Assembly (NCBI GenBank): GCA_025057695.1
Contig: JANWVB010000020.1
Location: forward strand, 1-16,390
Source of the DNA: Patescibacteria group bacterium
Lineage (GTDB): Bacteria > Patescibacteriota > Microgenomatia > UBA8517
Length of the DNA stretch: 16,390 bases
Reading direction: 5' to 3'
In this document: in pieces, positions 14,914 to 16,390 of the stretch
How positions within the stretch are numbered: the stretch's first letter is position 1
Layout: every line of letters starts with the position of its first letter
Position numbers and translations under genes: made by a program
Notes under the pieces: generated by a model
What the model saw: only the letters and a program-made list of their open reading frames with translations
What the model was told of the DNA's origin: nothing
The model's database searches: none

Positions 14914-14919
14914 ATGCTA
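14914..14919 (-). promoter_or_regulatory. -10 box (TAGCAT) for pyrD, predicted leaderless
   Basis: On the minus strand TAGCAT matches four of six positions of TATAAT and ends exactly 6 nt before the pyrD ATG at 14907. A TTCAGA (14941-14936, four of six to TTGACA) lies 16 bp upstream of it. This promoter overlaps the divergent promoter of the phytoene desaturase gene. Confidence 0.38.
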
Positions 14920-14927
14920 AAGATATT

Positions 14928-14955
14928 TTCTTAATTCTGAACAAAAGCATATAAT
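14928..14955 (+). promoter_or_regulatory. Promoter for the phytoene desaturase gene, predicted leaderless
   Basis: A perfect TATAAT lies at 14950-14955, 7 nt before the ATG at 14963, with a weak TTCTTA (14928-14933) 16 bp upstream. An earlier in-frame ATG at 14957 would fall between the -10 and the predicted start site, so it should not be in the mRNA. This decides the start in favour of 14963. Confidence 0.5.
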
Positions 14956-14962
14956 AATGCTT

Positions 14963-16390
14963 ATGAGCAAAAAAGTGGTAGTTATAGGAGGAGGCATTGG
15001 TGGCTTGGCAAGCGCTTCGCTTTTAGCCAGAGATGGTTTTGATGTTACTTTAATTGAGAAGAATCTAAATTTTGGCGGTCGCGCTATGGTTTGGGAGAAA
15101 GATGGTTTCAAGTTTGATATGGGGCCATCGTGGTATTTGATGCCTGATGTTTTTGAAAAGTTTTTTGCCGAGTTTGGCAAAAAACCAAGCGATTTTTATG
15201 CCTTAAAAAGACTAGATCCTTCTTATAGAATTTTTTTTGAAAACAAGAAAGTTTTTGATATTTCTGCATCACTTAAGAAAAATGTCAAACTTTTTGACAA
15301 GTTGGAAAGGGAAGGTGGCAAAAAATTAATTGAGTATTTAGATAAAAGCAAGTATCAGTACGATGTTGCCATGAAGCGCTTTGTTTATATCAATTACGGC
15401 AGAATTTCATCTTACCTTAAGTTTCTCAACCCGAAACTTGCATTTGAAGCTTATAAAATGAAGATATTTGACAGTATTCAAAATTATGTTGATCAACATT
15501 TTTCAAATGAAACTGCAAAAAAAATTCTTCTTTACAACATTGTGTTTTTGGGTGGCACTCCAAAAAACACACCAGCTTTATATGCCATAATGGCGCATAT
15601 TGATTTTAACTTGGGTGTTTGGTATCCGATGGGTGGAATAGGAAAAATAGTTGAAGCGCTTGTTGAGCTTGCCAAGACGCACAAGGTGAAAATTTGCAAA
15701 AGCACGCCGGCTTTAGGATTTACTTTCAAGGATGACAAAATTGTTTCTGTAAAAACAAAAAATGCAAGTGTGCCTTGCGATTTAGTTGTCTCAAATGCTG
15801 ATTATGCTTATACAGAGACTGTTTTGCTTCCAAGAGAGTATCAATCTTATCCTAAAAATTATTGGAATAAACGTACTATTGCTCCTTCTGCTTACATTAT
15901 TTACTTGGGTCTTAATAAAAAGCTTAGTAGACTTGCTCATCACAATTTATTTTTGGTAAATGATTGGATGTCGCATTTTGACCAAATATTTGAGAATCCA
16001 TCTTGGCCTGACAAGCCATCTTATTATGTTTGTGTTCCTTCCAAAACTGATTCAACTGTTGCTCCGTCAAAAGGAGAGAATATGTTTATTCTTGTTCCTG
16101 TTGCGGTTGGGATAAAAGACACAGCGGAAAAGCGTAAAGAGTTTTTTGACAAAATAATTGAGGATCTGGAGAGAACAACAGGAGAATATGTAAAAAAACA
16201 TATTTTGGTCAAGAGAATATTTGCTCAAAGCGATTTTGCGAATGTTTTTAATGCATACAAAGGCACTTCTTTGGGAATTTCTCACACGCTTTTTCAGTCC
16301 GCTTTCTTCAGGCCGTCTTTTAGGAGTAGAAAATTGTCAAACTTGTTCTATGTTGGTCAATATACTCATCCGGGCATAGGAATGCCTATG
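14963..16390 (+). CDS. crtI: CrtI-type phytoene desaturase, C-terminus missing
   Basis: FAD-dependent carotenoid desaturase that introduces conjugated double bonds into phytoene; membrane-associated. 476 residues are in the window with no stop, and the gene leaves at the right edge. The N-terminus KKVVVIGGGIGGLASASLLA (3-22) is a Rossmann FAD-binding motif followed by an acidic strand end (LIEKN, 33-37) and the GGR motif (41-43). Family blocks follow in order: GPSWYLMPDVFE, PMGGIGKIVEAL, VSNADYAYTE, a SWPDKPSYYV stretch, LGISHTLFQSAFFRPSFRS and finally YVGQYTHPGIGMPM. That last block is the C-terminal FAD-site signature, so only about 20-30 residues should be missing. Desaturases, isomerases and oxygenases of this superfamily look alike, so the exact carotenoid step is not certain. 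It is divergent from pyrD across 55 bp. Confidence 0.88.
   Translation, partial: MSKKVVVIGGGIGGLASASLLARDGFDVTLIEKNLNFGGRAMVWEKDGFKFDMGPSWYLMPDVFEKFFAEFGKKPSDFYALKRLDPSYRIFFENKKVFDISASLKKNVKLFDKLEREGGKKLIEYLDKSKYQYDVAMKRFVYINYGRISSYLKFLNPKLAFEAYKMKIFDSIQNYVDQHFSNETAKKILLYNIVFLGGTPKNTPALYAIMAHIDFNLGVWYPMGGIGKIVEALVELAKTHKVKICKSTPALGFTFKDDKIVSVKTKNASVPCDLVVSNADYAYTETVLLPREYQSYPKNYWNKRTIAPSAYIIYLGLNKKLSRLAHHNLFLVNDWMSHFDQIFENPSWPDKPSYYVCVPSKTDSTVAPSKGENMFILVPVAVGIKDTAEKRKEFFDKIIEDLERTTGEYVKKHILVKRIFAQSDFANVFNAYKGTSLGISHTLFQSAFFRPSFRSRKLSNLFYVGQYTHPGIGMPM

Noticed and set aside
1..16390. tRNA genes, CRISPR arrays, insertion sequences, prophage or integrase genes
   Set aside because: No cloverleaf ends with GTTCRA-type T-loops, no regularly spaced repeats, no transposase or recombinase motifs and no long terminal repeats were seen on either strand.

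Overview
The window is AT-rich, densely packed, single-chromosome-style bacterial DNA that uses the standard code (TGA serves as a stop at 2669-2671 and, on the minus strand, at 3061-3059). Gene content and protein style suggest a Candidate Phyla Radiation (Patescibacteria) genome, most likely near Microgenomates. The hints are a cysteinyl-tRNA synthetase with the variant 'DIHTGGEDH' zinc-site stretch, a divergent PyrD, a small uncharacterised 115-residue protein of a kind I associate with that group, and very short spacers. This placement is inference. I see no tRNA, rRNA, CRISPR array, insertion sequence or phage gene.

Layout. (1) 2-1102: the 3' three-quarters of cysS. (2) 1165-2671: two unrecognised envelope proteins, one secreted and coiled-coil rich, one with a single membrane span. 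(3) 5698-2687, minus strand: pyruvate kinase, a GT4 glycosyltransferase and the 115-residue protein, probably co-transcribed. (4) 5742-6524: a ZIP metal transporter, divergent from pyruvate kinase and overlapping tail-to-tail by 4 bases with a membrane-anchored FKBP prolyl isomerase (7015-6521). (5) 7265-7083: a possible 60-residue protein. (6) 7323-9137: a long RelA/SpoT homologue with an intact HD hydrolase domain but a decayed synthetase domain. (7) 9295-13082: a processive GT2 glycan synthase followed 11 bp later by a membrane-anchored GH18 glycosidase with two CBM5/12 chitin-binding modules. This looks like a make-and-trim or export pair for a beta-linked, possibly GlcNAc-containing polymer. 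(8) 13119-13757: a histidine phosphatase. (9) 14907-13780: a class 2-like dihydroorotate dehydrogenase with altered orotate-contact residues. (10) 14963-16390: a CrtI-type phytoene desaturase that runs off the right edge.

The most striking signal is in the spacers. Almost no gene has a Shine-Dalgarno sequence. In front of many starts an A/T-only -10 hexamer (TAAAAT, TATAAA, TATAAT) ends exactly 6-7 nt before the ATG, so transcription would begin at or next to the start codon. The clearest case is the 43-bp spacer between the divergent pyruvate kinase and ZIP genes. There a perfect 12-bp inverted repeat holds both -10 boxes and places each promoter's -35 position inside the other's arm. Two other divergent spacers (7266-7322 and 14908-14962) have similar size and layout. 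I read this as a genome that relies heavily on leaderless mRNAs from compact promoters; RNA 5'-end data are needed to prove it.

The genes do not form one pathway. The nearest thing to a system is the GT2/GH18-CBM pair, with the GT4 gene and the two envelope proteins as possible cell-surface partners elsewhere in the window.
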